Shown piece after piece: positions 43,132-51,044 of a DNA stretch of 64,000 nt; the stretch's first letter is position 1, and each line of letters opens with the position of its first letter. A program made the translations under genes and the position numbers. The notes below the pieces were generated by a model. It worked only from the letters and a program-made list of their open reading frames with translations. It was not told the origin of the DNA and ran no database searches. The stretch comes from Paenibacillus radicis (ex Gao et al. 2016) (lineage in GTDB: Bacteria > Bacillota > Bacilli > Paenibacillales > Paenibacillaceae). The stretch lies in assembly GCF_014641555.1 (NCBI RefSeq), contig NZ_BMHY01000009.1, forward strand, positions 124,001-188,000, given 5' to 3'.

Positions 43132-43716
43132 TTATTCGATGCCTCTTGCTTTCAATTCTGCCCGTTCTTCTTTCGTTAAAGGGTCGCTCTTAATAATCGA
43201 AATGATCTCTTGCAGCTGGGGCTTGCCTTTAAACAAAAAATAACCGGCGCGAACGGTGGGTTTCTTAGATCGTTTCATGGCCGCGATAAACGCCGCTTCA
43301 TCCTCGATCAGACCGTTGTCGGCCAGCAGCTTGGCTGTCCCTGTCAAATTCATGCCGCCTTTAATCTGAAGTATAAGCTCTTGAACCGGAGCTTCCGGTT
43401 CTTCATTCTGCTTAGGCTTCTCCGTGCTTGGCGGCTCCTTCTCAGGCTGAGTCGTAGTAACTGGTGTCGCTGAAGGCACCGCTGTCGCCTCAGTACCAGC
43501 AGGGCTAATAGCAGGCTTATCTGGCGTTTTCTCCTGACGAGCTGCAGCAACGGCAGCATCCAGTTCCTGCTGGGAATATTGCTTTTCATCCCCAGAAAAC
43601 AGGCTCTCGCCCAGCTTCGCCTGACTTTGCTCTCCAATCTGCAACAGCTGAAGCAACAAAGCACCGACGATGATGCCCATACCAAGCCCCGTCAAAAACA
43701 TGCGGTTTTTAAGCAC
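43132..43716 (-). CDS. Uncharacterised membrane protein, possible MltG/YceG-like C-terminus
   Basis: A 194-residue protein not clearly recognised. It has one N-terminal membrane segment (about residues 6-25), a Pro/Glu/Thr-rich linker (about 60-112) and a C-terminal region with GMNLTGTAKLLADNGLIEDEAAFIAAMKR and RAGYFLFKGKPQLQEIISIIKS. This tail resembles the LysM-like segment of MltG/YceG proteins without the catalytic domain. The GTG start at 43716 has AGGAGG 6 nt upstream; an earlier in-frame GTG overlaps the ribosome site. It is last gene of the fla/che operon and overlaps the swrB-like gene by 8 nt. Function unknown. Confidence 0.6.
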   Translation of the reverse strand: MLKNRMFLTGLGMGIIVGALLLQLLQIGEQSQAKLGESLFSGDEKQYSQQELDAAVAAARQEKTPDKPAISPAGTEATAVPSATPVTTTQPEKEPPSTEKPKQNEEPEAPVQELILQIKGGMNLTGTAKLLADNGLIEDEAAFIAAMKRSKKPTVRAGYFLFKGKPQLQEIISIIKSDPLTKEERAELKARGIE

Positions 43717-44290
43717 GAGCACCCTCCTCCTGCTTCGCCAGCTGCAGAATAAGCTGGACTTCCCCTTTGTTCATCCCGAGCTTTTTCGCGATCAACTCAA
43801 TTGATTTGCCTTGGTTGTAAAGCTCTAACAGCTCGGCATACCGCGCCTGAATCGTAGTCGGCGCTGGCGCTGCTGCTGGAATCGGATCAGGCTCCTGTAC
43901 TTGCGGCTTTGATTGAGCTGCCGGAGCGTCAGCAACCGCTTGCACAACACTTGCTTCGGCTGCTTGATAGGAGCCCTCTTGCAGCCTTGCTTGTGTTTGG
44001 GCGGCTGCTTCCCCTGCCTGCTTCTCCAGCAGAGCCAGTCTTCGCTCCAACTCTGCAATGCGCTGCTCTTTTGCTTCGGCCTGCGCATGGCTTTGCTCAC
44101 GGAATTGCGTAACGAGCTGCACGAGCTCCTTATGGTCCAGCTCCGTATTCTCCATAAACTGTTCCAGCGCAATTTCCATATTGCTTGTCGCTATACCAGC
44201 GTTCGCCTGTTCTTGCTTCGCTTTAGGAATTAATAAAGCGAGCACGAGTACGACAGCTCCCACCAGTACGACATATGTCCATGTATCCAT
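43709..44290 (-). CDS. swrB: SwrB-like membrane protein
   Basis: A 193-residue protein with one N-terminal membrane segment (about 4-22: YVVLVGAVVLVLALLIP), a long coiled coil (about 30-110, heptad-like ELERRLALLEKQ), an Ala/Pro-rich linker and a C-terminal helix-turn-helix-like motif, YNQGKSIELIAKKLGMNKGEVQLILQLA. The overall layout and the place after sigD match B. subtilis SwrB, which activates the flagellar export apparatus for swarming. Identity rests on layout and synteny. ATG at 44290 follows AGGTG. Confidence 0.7.
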   Translation of the reverse strand: MDTWTYVVLVGAVVLVLALLIPKAKQEQANAGIATSNMEIALEQFMENTELDHKELVQLVTQFREQSHAQAEAKEQRIAELERRLALLEKQAGEAAAQTQARLQEGSYQAAEASVVQAVADAPAAQSKPQVQEPDPIPAAAPAPTTIQARYAELLELYNQGKSIELIAKKLGMNKGEVQLILQLAKQEEGARA

Positions 44291-44325
44291 CTGCTGCACC
44301 TGCCTAAACTAACGAGTAGATAACT

Positions 44326-44640
44326 TTAAAGCTTCATATCAAAGCGATGGCCTTTATACGGATGAATCGGCTGCTTCTCATCCTCGGCTTCCTCTGCGGA
44401 AGGGGCACGCTGCTTGTCCCGTTTTCCGCCCTTGGAGCCTTCCTGGTCTTTCCTGATGTTAAGGCCAATCGCCTGCTCGAGGCCCTCACTTCGAGTACGG
44501 GCAAGCTCGTCTTGACGCGATTGCTGCTCCCCAAGCTTTGTTTGCTCTATGGCAGGGCGCTGATTAAGCGCTCCTTGTGTACCGCCGAGTTCCGGTGTTC
44601 TAGGAATAGAATGCTGCAAATCAATCGGTCTAAACGTCAT
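44326..44640 (-). CDS. Small conserved-looking protein of the fla/che operon
   Basis: A 104-residue very polar protein, starting MTFRPIDLQHSIPRTPE, rich in Gln/Glu/Arg/Lys in the middle (about 30-85) and ending HPYKGHRFDMKL. I do not recognise a family. A good ribosome site (AAGGAGG) and its place between fapA and swrB support a real gene. The basic-acidic middle is probably disordered, while the two ends look more conserved in style. No membrane segment or Cys is seen. Role unknown; presumed flagellum- or motility-linked by context. Confidence 0.6.
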   Translation of the reverse strand: MTFRPIDLQHSIPRTPELGGTQGALNQRPAIEQTKLGEQQSRQDELARTRSEGLEQAIGLNIRKDQEGSKGGKRDKQRAPSAEEAEDEKQPIHPYKGHRFDMKL

Positions 44641-44669
44641 TCCCCGTCCTCCTTATTAATGCGGTATTG

Positions 44670-46076
44670 TTAAGGAAAAATCGGTACGTTGACGATATCG
44701 CCATCCATGTAACGGAACGACACGTGCTGGATTGGATCTTTAAGATAGCGGGTATACCTGCCAATTACAATTTTAATGCCGCCGTATATCGTATGGCTGA
44801 CATCGACTCTTGCCCGGTCCGTATCTTCCAGTGTCTTCTCGATTTCGAGAATCCGATCCCGCATTTCCTCCATCTCGCCTATCGACACTCTCTTAGTCGC
44901 TCCCAGTTTAATCCGCAGCGACATCTTATCCTCTGTCAATTGACCTGATGCTGCCAGCTGATCGAGAATCGTCAGCGCTTTCTCCGATTTATCCAAACTG
45001 TCCTGTGTTTGCCGAAGTTTAAGACGCAATTCGCTGAGCTCTGCGCGCTGCTCCGGACGAACGCCGACCTCTATAGCAGTAGCAGTTGACATCGTATTGC
45101 CGACTACCCTCGCTGAGACGAGATCGGCCGCTTGAACTGTACCGCCAACGATCAATCCTTTGGAACCTGAGCATATGACGCTGCGGCCGGCGCGCACGAT
45201 AGAATGCATAATACTTTGCGAGACGAGAACGTCTTCCCCTGCGCTTACGTTGCCGTCTTGAATAAAGGAGCTTTTAATCGTCTTATTCGCTCTGACATGG
45301 CCTTTATTGCCTGCCATGATTCCGCCGATAATTTCTATGGAGCCTTCCGATTCCAGCTCCGCGCCCTCTACACCACCGATAATTCGAATGTCACCGGCCG
45401 CTTTGATCTTGAAACCGCTCAACACGTTGCCGCGAATGACGACCGTACCGATGAAATCAATATTACCTGTTTTGTAATCGACATCGCCATTAACCTCATA
45501 TACCGGAAATACGTTGATCTTTTCCTTATCCGTTAACGTAATAAGACCGTCGATCGTCGCATACATCGCGGTCTGCTCGCCGCTGACAACGACGTTTTTC
45601 CCTACCTTAAACCTCGCTTGCTTGCCAAGCTTGGCGGCAATCGTCTCCCCGGTAACCATTTTCCCAGGCAATCCATATTCCGCTTCCACCCGTTCGGCGA
45701 TAAGCTGACCACGCTGGACGTTCTTCAGTTGATTGACCTCCTTGAAGTCAACCGTACCGTCTTCAAGCTCTGCTGGGCGCTGATCCCGCTCCTTCATGTC
45801 ATAAATGAAACGGATATAGCCGTCTTTGCCGGTCGTTGCCTGCTGCCCTACGGCGACGAGTGTCTGCTCTTTGCAATAAGCCAGTACATTGTTGCATATT
45901 TCGGTAAGCAGTTCGGTTCGGATTCCGCTCGTAATGCCCTTGCTAATTAAGAATCGTTCCAGCTGATTCGGCGTGCAATCAAACTCATCCGTAATCCGAT
46001 TAAATATCAAAAAGGCAGACAGCTTATCGGCAGATGTTTGAATGCGCAGGAACGAATCTAGTAATTGATCGTCCAC
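44670..46076 (-). CDS. fapA: FapA family protein (DUF342)
   Basis: A 468-residue DUF342/FapA protein. The N-terminal about 75 residues are a separate domain. The middle (about 165-330) shows repeated short strands such as GNIDFIGTVVIRGNVLSGFKIKAAGDIRIIGGVEGAELESEGSIEI, a beta-helix (polymer-forming) pattern. The C-terminus (about 335-410) is a coiled coil. GTG start with AAAGGGGG upstream. FapA-type genes often accompany sigD in Firmicutes flagellar operons; the molecular role is unsettled. Confidence 0.82.
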   Translation of the reverse strand: MDDQLLDSFLRIQTSADKLSAFLIFNRITDEFDCTPNQLERFLISKGITSGIRTELLTEICNNVLAYCKEQTLVAVGQQATTGKDGYIRFIYDMKERDQRPAELEDGTVDFKEVNQLKNVQRGQLIAERVEAEYGLPGKMVTGETIAAKLGKQARFKVGKNVVVSGEQTAMYATIDGLITLTDKEKINVFPVYEVNGDVDYKTGNIDFIGTVVIRGNVLSGFKIKAAGDIRIIGGVEGAELESEGSIEIIGGIMAGNKGHVRANKTIKSSFIQDGNVSAGEDVLVSQSIMHSIVRAGRSVICSGSKGLIVGGTVQAADLVSARVVGNTMSTATAIEVGVRPEQRAELSELRLKLRQTQDSLDKSEKALTILDQLAASGQLTEDKMSLRIKLGATKRVSIGEMEEMRDRILEIEKTLEDTDRARVDVSHTIYGGIKIVIGRYTRYLKDPIQHVSFRYMDGDIVNVPIFP

Positions 46077-46091
46077 CTTTATACCCCCTTT

Positions 46092-46862
46092 CTAGTGCTG
46101 TGTTAATTGATCTTTATGCTTAGCCAACGCTCCGCGAAGGCGCAAAATCGCCTTGGAGTGGAGCTGGGAAATTCGCGATGGTGATAGCGACATCACTTCA
46201 GCAATCTCGCTTAATGAAAGCTCATCGTAATAAAATAGCGACACGACGGTACGCTCTTTCTCCGTCAGTTTTTCGATCCCGCTTACGAGGGATTCTTTCA
46301 AAAAAAACTCATGAACCTTATGGTCGGGATTTTTCACCCTTTCGTCAACGAGCAGGCTCATCCTCGTCTCCGTTTCTTCTTCCCGAATGGGGTCCTCCAG
46401 CGAACATACAGTCGTTATTGCAATTTCGTGGAGCATCGTCGTAAACTCTTTTTCACTAATTTCCAGATACTTGCTTATTTCGGCATCTGTCACGGAACGC
46501 AAATATTGCTGCTCCAGCTTTTGATACGCCTCTTCTACTCTTTTTGCCTTCTCGCGAATAGAACGGGGCACCCAGTCTCCTTGGCGAAGACCGTCAATAA
46601 TTGCGCCTCGTATACGCCACGAGGCATACGTTTCGAATTGCAGACCGCGGCTGTAATCGAATTTTTCAATTGCATCTATGAGGCCCATTACGCCATTGCT
46701 GGCAAGATCGTCGCGGGAAACGTTTTTCGGCAAGCCTATAGCCATGCGGTTCGTGACGTAGTCGACGAGCGGCAAATATTGCTCGATCAAACGTTTCTTC
46801 GCCTCAAGATCGCCTTCGTCCTTCCATGCTTGCCACATCTCGATGTTCACTGACGCAATCAT
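46092..46862 (-). CDS. sigD: RNA polymerase sigma-28 factor (SigD/FliA)
   Basis: A 256-residue sigma factor for flagellin, motor and chemotaxis genes. Regions: 2 (LPLVDYVTNRMAIGLPKNVSRDDLASNGVMGLIDAIEKFDYSRGLQFETYASWRIRGAIIDGLR), 3 (VPRSIREKAKRVEEAYQKLEQ) and 4.2 (LSLSEIAEVMSLSPSRISQLHSKAILRLR). GGGAGG precedes the ATG. Located near the 3' end of the fla/che operon, as in B. subtilis, so its level depends on transcription reaching the operon end. An anti-sigma FlgM is not in the window. Confidence 0.97.
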   Translation of the reverse strand: MIASVNIEMWQAWKDEGDLEAKKRLIEQYLPLVDYVTNRMAIGLPKNVSRDDLASNGVMGLIDAIEKFDYSRGLQFETYASWRIRGAIIDGLRQGDWVPRSIREKAKRVEEAYQKLEQQYLRSVTDAEISKYLEISEKEFTTMLHEIAITTVCSLEDPIREEETETRMSLLVDERVKNPDHKVHEFFLKESLVSGIEKLTEKERTVVSLFYYDELSLSEIAEVMSLSPSRISQLHSKAILRLRGALAKHKDQLTQH

Positions 46863-46866
46863 CGCC

Positions 46867-47334
46867 TCAACCTCCCGTCAGGTGACGTATTGCTTTTACT
46901 AATTGTTCGGGATCCTTGTTCTCTGTCGATAACAGTTGCGGAGGGTTCAGCGGACGGAATTGCTCCGCTGCCTGCTGTTGCTCTTGGTCAGCTTTCTCCG
47001 TTCTCTCCGCCGTTGAATGGCTCCCCTCTCCAAGCTGGGCCTTCAACAGTTCATTGATGTCATCGCCCTCATCCGGTGTATACAAATCAAGCGCCGTTCC
47101 TTTGCCCTCTTCGTTTGCAGCCTGAGCGAGCTCAGATCCGGCATTCATCGCCGGGGGCTGCAGGATGATAGAAATCGCCGCTCGTAGAATAAACGCGAGA
47201 ACGACAAAGGCGATGAAAGCGTATAAGCTGCGCAGAAGCATGACATCCAGCGGGTTTTTGCCAATCGAGAAAAGCATCGTCAGCGCCGCTCCGACAAGTC
47301 CCATCACTAAATTCCATCGCCAGGTTCCGATCAT
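46867..47334 (-). CDS. Uncharacterised two-segment membrane protein of the che operon
   Basis: A 155-residue protein with two N-terminal hydrophobic segments (about 8-22 and 32-58: ...YAFIAFVVLAFILRAAISIIL) and a polar acidic tail (about 65-155) with LDLYTPDEGDDINELLKAQLGEG, Gln-rich in part. I do not recognise a family. It starts 7 bp after cheD and ends 4 bp before sigD, so it is co-translated with them, and the ribosome site AAGGAG is present. B. subtilis has no gene at this place as I recall. Function unknown. Confidence 0.65.
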   Translation of the reverse strand: MIGTWRWNLVMGLVGAALTMLFSIGKNPLDVMLLRSLYAFIAFVVLAFILRAAISIILQPPAMNAGSELAQAANEEGKGTALDLYTPDEGDDINELLKAQLGEGSHSTAERTEKADQEQQQAAEQFRPLNPPQLLSTENKDPEQLVKAIRHLTGG

Positions 47335-47340
47335 TCGTGC

Positions 47341-47835
47341 TCAAATCTCCTTTATACCAAGCTGTACGCTTTTTATCGTTAAAATGCCAGTGCTGCTGTC
47401 AATTTCGATCGTGCGTCCATAGTTGCCGCCGACATCCTGAGCGATGACCGTAATCATGTTCTTCGCCAGCATATCCAAGCAGGACTCCACGTTGCGCGGA
47501 CCGATTCTCATCGAATCGGACTGTCCGCTGAACGCAAACATTTGCGCTCCTCCCGCCATCTTCGCAATGGCGCGCCGCATATTCGCACCGGCATCTTTCA
47601 TCCGGCCGATTAGCTCTGGAATGGCAGTATCGGCATATTTGGCGACGTTAATGGCAGATTCGCGTGCAATATCCGATGTTGGAAGCATCACATGCGCCAT
47701 TCCGGCAACCTTCGATACGGGGTCATATAGCGTTAACCCGACACAGGAGCCTAGACCCGTCGTTCGAAGAACTGCCCCGTCCACGGCGATATTCAAATCC
47801 GCCATGCCGACCTTGACCAAATTTTGCTCTATCAT
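47341..47835 (-). CDS. cheD: Chemoreceptor glutamine deamidase CheD
   Basis: A 164-residue enzyme that deamidates receptor Gln residues and binds CheC. The catalytic Cys-His region is TGLGSCVGLTLYD and MAHVMLP, with the third segment MRIGPRNVESC. The start ATG overlaps the TGA of cheC (ATGA). In B. subtilis, CheD and CheC form a feedback loop where CheC, activated by CheD, dephosphorylates CheY-P; the pair is kept here. Confidence 0.96.
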   Translation of the reverse strand: MIEQNLVKVGMADLNIAVDGAVLRTTGLGSCVGLTLYDPVSKVAGMAHVMLPTSDIARESAINVAKYADTAIPELIGRMKDAGANMRRAIAKMAGGAQMFAFSGQSDSMRIGPRNVESCLDMLAKNMITVIAQDVGGNYGRTIEIDSSTGILTIKSVQLGIKEI

Positions 47836-48452
47836 TCGGTAGTTACTCCCAAAGCTTTAAATATTTTATTGAAAGATTCCGGGTCGGGTATGAGAAAGAA
47901 GTGGCCTTCAAGTTCCTGCCGGTCTTCCAAAAACGTCGTTTCAATCAGCAAAGCGGAATCGCCCATCTCCCCGTATTGGACCAAGCCATAGCTTAAAATA
48001 GCACCGGCCATATCCAGAGCAACGGACGGCACCGATGGCGCCATCGTCAAATGAGTGAAATCCGCAAGCGAAGAAAGATAAGAGCCGGCAAGTATGTTGC
48101 CGATTTCGCAAAGCGCGGACAGCTCCATTTCCGAATATCCTTCTTGCTCTTCAGGTCTCAGGGCAAGCAGCTGACTAAGCAGCGACTTTGCCGATTGTTC
48201 CTGAATGATGAAAAACATATTGCCAGGGGCTTCCCCCTCAACACGAAGGAAAACCGCAATAACAACCTGCTCGGAGCCGCCAACACGATTCGCAACTTCC
48301 TCGAAGGGAAGCAAACTGACTTTTGGAACCGCCATGTCAACCGGCTTGTCGAGCAGTCTCGACAGCGCGGTTGCGGCATTGCCCGCTCCAATATTGCCAA
48401 CTTCCTTCAGCACGTCCAATTCAAAAGCTTCAAAGCGGCTAAATAAACTCAC
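47832..48452 (-). CDS. cheC: CheY-P phosphatase CheC
   Basis: A 206-residue CheC/CheX/FliY-type phosphatase. Both active helices with the E-x2-N pattern are visible: LKEVGNIGAGNAATALS (about residue 15) and LCEIGNILAGSYLSSL (about 112). GTG start behind AGAGGTG. It sits between cheW and cheD and overlaps cheD by 4 nt. Another phosphatase of the same family, FliY, is encoded further upstream in this operon. Confidence 0.95.
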   Translation of the reverse strand: MSLFSRFEAFELDVLKEVGNIGAGNAATALSRLLDKPVDMAVPKVSLLPFEEVANRVGGSEQVVIAVFLRVEGEAPGNMFFIIQEQSAKSLLSQLLALRPEEQEGYSEMELSALCEIGNILAGSYLSSLADFTHLTMAPSVPSVALDMAGAILSYGLVQYGEMGDSALLIETTFLEDRQELEGHFFLIPDPESFNKIFKALGVTTE

Positions 48453-48453
48453 C

Positions 48454-48915
48454 TTACACCTCTAGCTGTTCTAGTTGAATAATTTCATTTTTGTTCAGAA
48501 CCTCTGACAAATTGAGCATTATAAGCAGTCTGCTGTCGCCTAGTCTAGCAATTCCTCGCAAATATTTCGCTTTAATGCCGCCAACGATCTCTGGCGGAGA
48601 ATCGATCGTATCCGTATCGATATCAATAACGTCATTCGCTGCGTCGACGATAAAGCCAACCTCCAGTTCCCCAGCCGCTACTACGATAATCCGGGAATTT
48701 TCAGTCGGTTCCGTCTCACCAAGTCCGAACCTGCCGCGAAGATCAATAACCGGAACGACGATGCCGCGCAAATTGATTACACCTTTAATGAAGCTAGGTG
48801 TTTTCGGAACGCGGGTAATTGGAGACAAACGCTCAATGGTCCGTACCTTGTCAACCTCGATGCCGTATTCCTCGTGCGCCAGACCAAATACTATGACTTT
48901 CAATTCTTCTCCCAT
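48454..48915 (-). CDS. cheW: Chemotaxis coupling protein CheW
   Basis: A 153-residue SH3-like adaptor that links receptors to CheA. The typical sequence EELKVIVFGLAHEEYGIEVDKVRTIERLSPITRVPKTPSFIKGVINLRGIVVPVIDLRGRFGL is present. AAGGAGG precedes the ATG. It is 12 bp after cheA and the stop lies 1 bp before cheC. The length is normal. Confidence 0.96.
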   Translation of the reverse strand: MGEELKVIVFGLAHEEYGIEVDKVRTIERLSPITRVPKTPSFIKGVINLRGIVVPVIDLRGRFGLGETEPTENSRIIVVAAGELEVGFIVDAANDVIDIDTDTIDSPPEIVGGIKAKYLRGIARLGDSRLLIMLNLSEVLNKNEIIQLEQLEV

Positions 48916-48927
48916 CGTGAAACCTCC

Positions 48928-51012
48928 TTATTTAATGAGTGCATTAGGATCGATAATAAGCGCAACTTGACCATCGCCAAGTATGGTAGCGCCTGAAACG
49001 GCTTCAATGTTGGTCAAATACTTGCCCAGTGACTTCAATACAATCTCGCTTTGGCCAATAAATTCATCGACGGTGATGGCCGCCCACTTGTCACCTTTGC
49101 GGATAACGACGATTTCCGTCTCCACTTCGTCACGCTCGTCGTAGTCCGGAGACTCCAGTACCCGGCTAAGAGAGATTAATGGAATAACCGAGTTGCGGAA
49201 TTCGATCATTTTATTGCCGTGAACCTCCAGCACTTGTTCCCGTTTAATAATGGCCGTCTCCACAATTGACGATAGCGGAATCGCATATTTTTCCGAGCCC
49301 AGCTTAATCAGCATGGCTGAAATAATCGAAAGCGTAAGCGGCAGCTGAACCGAAAATTTCGTTCCTTTGCCAAGCGCTGACTCCACGCTAACGTTGCCGC
49401 CAAGCGACGTGATTTTAGAACGCACGACATCCAGTCCGACTCCGCGCCCCGATATATCCGAGATTTTATCAGCCGTACTGAAACCCGCTGCGAATATCAG
49501 CATGTGGATTTCGTCATTGGACAGAGCTTTTGCTTGCGCTTCTGTTACGACGCCGTTTTTAATTGCTGTTTGCAGCACTCGATCACGATTAATGCCGTTG
49601 CCGTCTTCTTCAACTTCGATGAAAACGTTGTTGCCGCTGTGGAATGCCCGCAGGTGAATGGTTCCCGTCTCCGGCTTGCCGGCTGCAATCCGTTTATCGA
49701 TCGTTTCAATACCATGGTCAACGGAATTACGCAGCAAGTGGACGAGCGGATCGCCAATCTCATCAATAACAGTTCGATCGAGCTCCGTATCGGCTCCCGT
49801 AATGACCAGATCGATTTTTTTATCAAGCGATTTTGCCAAATCGCGAATCATACGAGGGAAGCGATTGAATACGGTATCGACAGGTACCATCCGCAGCTTC
49901 AGGACGATATTTTGCAAGTCGGAGCTGACACGAGCCATATGCTCTACCGTTTCTGTCAGGTCACTGCGTTTAATTTCACTGGCTAGCTGCTCCAGCCTTA
50001 CACGGTCGATCAGCATTTCGCTAAACAAGTTCATCAGCGTATCCAAACGGTCAATATCGACGCGGATCGTTCTCGATACTGCTGCAGGAGCGCTTGATGC
50101 AGCAGTCTGACTGCGAGCACTGCCGATTTGATTAGCGGCCTCTTTTTTGGCAGAGTCTGTCGTTGACTCATCTTTTGTTTCTGCAGGAGCAGCCTCTTGT
50201 GCTCGCGGCGCTTCCGCAACATGCAGCATTTGCAGAGATTCCGCATCAAGCAGCGTTACCGTTGCCGTCTCAATTTCGGATATCGAAGTGATTTGCTGCT
50301 GAAGTTCATCTTGTGCAAACTTAGAAATCGTAAAGACGACAAAAGAGCGGTCGAACTTTTCTTGCTCCAAATCTTGTACCGATGGATCGGATTTGACGAT
50401 TTCACCTGTCCGCTCCAATAGGTCAAATACCATATAAGCGCGGGCTGCCTTGAGTACACAATCCTCGTTAATGCTTACCGTAATGTGATAAGCCAAATGG
50501 CCGCTTTCAATCGACTGCTGCAGGATCGAAGTTTGAAATTCATCAAGCAATCCTTTTGCAGCCGGCTTGTTGACTGCAGGCGCAACTGCTGCAGCTGATG
50601 CAACTGGTGCCGCAACGGCATTGGATTTATAATCGCCTTTGAAAATAGATTGCAGCACTGCAACGATAGCCGTTACGTCTGCTTTGCCTGTTCCGCCGCC
50701 GACGATATCCTGTACCATCGCTTCAAGCGCATCAAGTCCTTTAAAAAGCGTATCAAATATAAAGCTGTCCATTTTTAGCTTGCTGTTTCGAACCAAATCC
50801 AGCACGTTTTCCATCTCATGCGTCAACGATGCAAGATCCTCATAGCCCATCGTTGCCGACATGCCCTTTAATGTATGGGCGGAGCGGAAAATCGATTGGA
50901 CAATCGAAAGATCCTCTGGCGCTCCCTCGAGCTGCAGCAGATTTTCATTCAAGGCTTGCAGGTGATCGTTGGACTCGTCGATAAACATCGACAGATAAGC
51001 ATTCATATCCAT
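48928..51012 (-). CDS. cheA: Chemotaxis histidine kinase CheA
   Basis: A 694-residue kinase. Domains: P1 Hpt with phospho-acceptor His46 in SAHTLKGMSATMG, P2 CheY-binding (about 165-275), a linker rich in Ala/Glu, P3 dimerisation (about 310-380, RTIRVDIDRLDTLMNLFSEMLIDRVRLEQLA), P4 catalytic domain with the N box HLLRNSVDHGIE, the G boxes GNGINRDRVL and GRGVGLDVVRSKITSLGG, and the P5 CheW-like domain (about 555-694). Ribosome site AGGAGGTG. It lies between cheB and cheW. Confidence 0.97.
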   Translation of the reverse strand: MDMNAYLSMFIDESNDHLQALNENLLQLEGAPEDLSIVQSIFRSAHTLKGMSATMGYEDLASLTHEMENVLDLVRNSKLKMDSFIFDTLFKGLDALEAMVQDIVGGGTGKADVTAIVAVLQSIFKGDYKSNAVAAPVASAAAVAPAVNKPAAKGLLDEFQTSILQQSIESGHLAYHITVSINEDCVLKAARAYMVFDLLERTGEIVKSDPSVQDLEQEKFDRSFVVFTISKFAQDELQQQITSISEIETATVTLLDAESLQMLHVAEAPRAQEAAPAETKDESTTDSAKKEAANQIGSARSQTAASSAPAAVSRTIRVDIDRLDTLMNLFSEMLIDRVRLEQLASEIKRSDLTETVEHMARVSSDLQNIVLKLRMVPVDTVFNRFPRMIRDLAKSLDKKIDLVITGADTELDRTVIDEIGDPLVHLLRNSVDHGIETIDKRIAAGKPETGTIHLRAFHSGNNVFIEVEEDGNGINRDRVLQTAIKNGVVTEAQAKALSNDEIHMLIFAAGFSTADKISDISGRGVGLDVVRSKITSLGGNVSVESALGKGTKFSVQLPLTLSIISAMLIKLGSEKYAIPLSSIVETAIIKREQVLEVHGNKMIEFRNSVIPLISLSRVLESPDYDERDEVETEIVVIRKGDKWAAITVDEFIGQSEIVLKSLGKYLTNIEAVSGATILGDGQVALIIDPNALIK

Positions 51013-51044
51013 TGTGGTGCACCTCCTGTTAGGACTCTAGCTCT

